From Rapana venosa (taxonomy: Eukaryota > Mollusca > Gastropoda > Neogastropoda > Muricidae), in the NCBI GenBank assembly GCA_028751875.1, contig CM054141.1:70673660-70737659 (forward strand): a stretch of 64,000 nt of DNA. The letters run 5' to 3'. Positions 60,585 to 64,000 of this stretch are shown one piece after another. Each line of letters starts with the position of its first letter. Within the stretch, counting starts at the first letter, position 1. The notes beneath the pieces are model-generated. The model had not been told where the DNA came from. It did no database searches and was given only the letters and a program-made list of their open reading frames with translations. A program made the translations under genes and the position numbers.

Positions 60585-60654
60585 CCATGGTACTCAGCCT
60601 GTCGTTGGAGAAGACAATTTTCTAAGTTATGACATGGAAGAAAATGAAGTGGAG
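60585..60654 (+). CDS. Weak candidate exon of an unidentified gene
   Basis: Acceptor AATCACTCTTCCAG and donor GAG|GTGAGA enclose 70 bases with one open frame (C, then HGTQPVVGEDNFLSYDMEEN, EVE). It needs an upstream exon ending with two bases, which I did not find. It would join in phase to 61267. Confidence 0.25.
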
Positions 60655-61266
60655 GTGAGAACACTTCACAATTGTTTTCCCAAGACCTGTCCTACTATTC
60701 CTTGGGTTTACCTGAATTCCGATCCCAGACTGTGACGAAATGCCCATGTGAGAAGTTGTTTTGGAAATTCAGCCCATTGAGGCAGTACCCAGGCATAACA
60801 TCAAGGTCCAACTATGGATTCTGCAACTAAAACCATTTTGTACAGTCTGTTATATATATAGAGAGTATAAGAAAGTGTAGCCACGAGTGTGAAGGATGAA
60901 AATGTGAGAAGGCAAACATTTTGTGTCGTCATTCTGTCATCCTTTTCTAGACACTGTTCTTATCCTAAAGCCATCAAAGGTACTTAAGACAAACTGAAAG
61001 GGACCAGAATGACTTAGTTACAATATATACATGTATAGCATGCAAATTATCATCATGAAGTAGAGGTTCAAAGAAGTACTTTCGGTAAATGCTTGAGCCT
61101 AACTCACCCCACACCCAAAGGAAAAATAGACCACACTTTTTGGGGAGTACAGATTGGTTTGTTTTAAAAATGTGTGGTATGTTTTATATATTTCATCTTT
61201 TTGTGTTTGGGTTCCTTGAATCATTCACGTGCTTGTTTCTTGTTTCTGTCATCTTTGTCTTGTCAG

Positions 61267-61287
61267 AGGACTGAACGACCACAGTAG
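61267..61287 (+). CDS. Weak candidate terminal exon
   Basis: After the excellent acceptor TCATCTTTGTCTTGTCAG, the phase left by 60654 reads RTERPQ and then TAG. Supported only by splice-site quality and phase. Confidence 0.2.
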   Translation, partial: RTERPQ

Positions 61288-61904
61288 TGATAGGACACAG
61301 TAACTAAGGAAACTGCAAATGACTGTGTGTGATCGATCTCAAGTGTCTCCCAAAGTGTCTGTGATCCCAAGGCTTTGGACTTGTGTGCATATCACTGGAA
61401 TCGCTGCATTGGTTATGGCTATACTGATGCTTTTGTGCTGCCTACGCCTTCACCTCTTTGTGTTGGGGGAAGACCTGTCCTACGCAATATTATGTGGCAT
61501 AACAGAGTAAAATATTGCATACTATACAGTGGTGTATTGCATCTCATAGCTGTGCTGATTGATGTTGAGCTGTATGTATGTGTGTTTTCATTAATGAATT
61601 ATTTCAGTGCAAGATTTGCAGTCTTTTGTTTGTGCTCTTTTTCTGGTATACAACCCGTAAGGTTGAACATTCCTGTATAGGAGGGTTCGGTGTGGTAATG
61701 CCTGTCAGCACAGGACGCTCTGACAGTTGACGGAATGTCAGGTGGAAGAGAGGTCCAGTGTTTTCTTACTCACTTGACATCAAATGTTGAAACACACTCC
61801 CAGACACAGTACAAAGGCAAAAACAACTCAGTTTGTAAAATGATGTCAAACTCAGATTTCCATATCTGGGTTCATGTTGTTTTTGAGCTGTCTGATTGAG
61901 AGAG

Positions 61905-62110
61905 ATTTTCCATGGAGTTAACATTGCTGTTGACTTCATTCATTTCAAGTCCTTTGGATGAGGCTGTACACTGCCGTCCAGCATGTAAACTTGTACTTTG
62001 TGCACATGTTAAAAAGCCAATCATCTTTAGAGGGAGTTATATGGCTGACAGTATGGATGAGCTGAATGTACCCAGCATGCATTCTGCAGTGCTTGCTGCA
62101 GTGCTCTTAA
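61905..62110 (+). mobile_element. SINE-like repeat, family B fragment
   Basis: GGAGTTAACATTGCTGTTGA, CCTTTGGATGAG, TTTGTGCACATGTTAAAA and ACCCAGCATGCATTCTGCAG match blocks at 35154-35400 and 30900-31060. Confidence 0.65.
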
Positions 62111-63081
62111 TGAAGACTGCATGCCCTGGGACAGCATTGTGTCTCCATTGGAAAGACTAAAGGCTCACTATACTTTCTCTGCCCAGCAAATGACTGCCCC
62201 ACAAAGGAGATCAGTGTCAAACTGTCTCTGATTCATGTGAAAAAGTCCCCTGCCATTGTGGAAATGTTCTGAAAGATCTCTGATTCAACAAGCATCTTGT
62301 GTGCAGTAAATGTCAATGGTTGTCACACTGTGGGCCTGCTAGAAAGTTCTATGAATGGTTTTAGAAGTAGGTGTTGTGTTTCAGGAAAATATTTAAAGTT
62401 TTGTGTTCTTGCATGAGCTACCTCTTTGGTTTAGGAAGCAAGAAAAAGCTCTAGTAGTGCAGCAATAGCTCTATCATTAGCAAGAGTGAATAGTGTGTAG
62501 AAGACACCTTACAAATAGCGATTACATAACTAGTGGTTGTGTTGTCAGCAGTGATGATAGATTTGTGCACTGTGTAACTGATTCCTCACAGAAAACAAAC
62601 TGATTCCGTGTGCCTTAAGGAGCAGTCTCACAAGCACTATGTGTCACAAGTGTCAACTATAACACAGAGAGAGGATATTGTTTTGTTCTATGATCTCGAT
62701 GTCATTTAATGGAGAGAACAGGGTATAATGTTAAATGTACCCTGGTGGCTAGGAGATACAAGACTAACATTAATTCGTCATTGTCAAAGTCATGTTTCAA
62801 AGACAGACACATGTTGTTCTCAGCAAATTGATGTATATGTCATATTTCTACTTTGTAAAACCTTTCCATACTGTGCAAGCAGTGTTGAAGTGTGTTTCAT
62901 ACATTGGAATGGACTCTTAAGAATTTTCGTATGGAAGAGTGAATCCATGATGAGTAGTTGGTAATTTACAAAACAAAAAAAGAAAGGCGGAGTCAGAATT
63001 GTAGTAGAGGTAATCAAGTTTCTGTTGTTGGACAGGACATTCCCAGTATAACACCCACTCTGTCTTACTCCTCACACTTTA
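62111..63081. other. No gene seen
   Basis: Unique sequence, no frame above about 78 codons, no RNA gene recognised. Confidence 0.5.
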
Positions 63082-63215
63082 GAATCACTGTGAGACTGTA
63101 AGTACACACCGGAAGAGAAGTTTGCCTGTTTGGCTGTTTACTACTACCTCACCATATAGGTAGCCACACTCTGACTTCCAAGGATTCTAATTTCTCCTTT
63201 AAAGGGGAGGACAGG
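63082..63215 (-). mobile_element. SINE-like repeat, family B body fragment (inverted)
   Basis: The reverse complement has CCCTTTAAAGGAGAAATTAG, GAAGTCAGAGTGTGGCTACC and CAGTCTCACAGTGATTC, the same order as 51148-51268; the middle block also occurs at about 31175. Confidence 0.65.
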
Positions 63216-64000
63216 TTGTCATGCTAAGAATGTGTCATGGCTGAAGACAATGATTATCTGTGGTGACATTTCAAGGCATAACAACACTGCTGTGTCAGCC
63301 TTCGTACTTAGCTTATACATCTATAAGTAGTTGTTTGACTAACTATGTATCTCAGTATGCAGAGGAAGCCTCTGATGCTTTGGTGTTTTTGTGTTTTTAG
63401 AACCCACCAGACACCAGAATGAGGCAGAATCTGTGGCAAGCATACCTGATCCTCTGCACTTGCGTATAGTCATGCAAAACCTAGTAATGCTTTGGCAGGC
63501 CTGCCAATAAGCTGACCTGGAGAGCATTCTTAATTGGCCAAACATGGCCTGAATTCAAGCTTAAAGTCCACAACTTCACGACCTTTCATGGCAGGAGCAT
63601 GTTATCTTGTGCACTTGCCTCCTGCACTTGTCATAAAAACGGAAGGGGGGAGGGGGGGGGGGTGGAAGTAAACAAAAATTCTGTAATTGCAGATATGCTG
63701 TCATGGGCCTCTTGATCAAACATCATGGCAATATGAAAAATCCATTCTCTCTTTTGCCAAGAGTCTTCATCATTCTTGTACAAAACAGACTTCTTTTGGT
63801 TTTTGATTAGTATAGTACTTTTACTCTGTAAAGCATCTGCGGCCAAGGTGGCATGGGTATTCTTTCACATATTGAATTCTGTGATGGTTTTGTTAGTAAG
63901 CAGAAATACAGCCAGCCATATTCCTCACAAGTTTGCTAATTTGACTTCATGTATCCTTGCAGATCATAGGTACGGTGTAATGATGGCTGAAGGTACTTCA
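63216..64000. other. No gene seen
   Basis: Unique sequence with a G-rich patch at 63642-63664. No supported exon. Confidence 0.5.

Noticed and set aside
61319..61510. 63-codon frame with a hydrophobic, membrane-like stretch
   Set aside because: No start context, no splice phase that fits neighbours and no homology; it overlaps another frame of equal length.

Overview
The window is animal nuclear DNA with large introns, many microsatellites and minisatellites, tRNA-derived SINE-like repeats and decayed LINEs. The repeat style, especially SINE-like units I remember from marine snails, suggests a gastropod mollusc. That placement is an inference from memory, not a search result.

The best-supported gene is on the + strand at 24804-55045. 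It is a PDZD8 orthologue, an ER-anchored lipid-transfer and tether protein, rebuilt here as 24 coding exons. In order they encode an N-terminal membrane anchor, an SMP lipid-transfer domain, a PDZ domain, a Ser/Thr-rich linker, a C2-like module, a C1 zinc finger and a C-terminal coiled coil with an acidic tail. All 24 exons have AG/GT borders. Phases agree throughout except in exon 18, where one surplus base (or two missing) breaks the frame. The model gives about 1185 residues, close to the length I recall for the human protein (about 1150).

Region by region: 1-13.7 kb holds a truncated minus-strand LINE reverse transcriptase, a 24-bp minisatellite open in four frames (about 7.6-9.4 kb), a SINE-like copy and five decayed copies of a LINE 3' tail (11.4-12.9 kb). 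At 13.8-15.3 kb there are two phase-compatible exons of an unrecognised cysteine-rich gene, with a possible terminal exon at 23.5 kb; two minisatellites lie between the first two exons. From 24.8 to 55 kb is PDZD8. Its introns carry SINE-like copies, a 46-bp tandem array abutting exon 4, a roughly 53-bp minisatellite of about 2.5 kb in intron 14, and a complete DNA transposon in intron 16. From 55 to 64 kb there are 33-bp repeats at the stop codon, possible poly(A) signals, SINE-like copies and two weak candidate exons of another gene.

The transposon at 45662-48261 is the clearest mobile element. It is a MULE/Mutator-type element with a FLYWCH zinc finger and a MULE transposase on the minus strand, terminal inverted repeats built from GC-rich subunits of about 15 bp, and a perfect 9-bp target-site duplication. 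Its transposase frame is interrupted by one in-frame TGA. The element lies about 40 bp upstream of the acceptor of PDZD8 exon 17.
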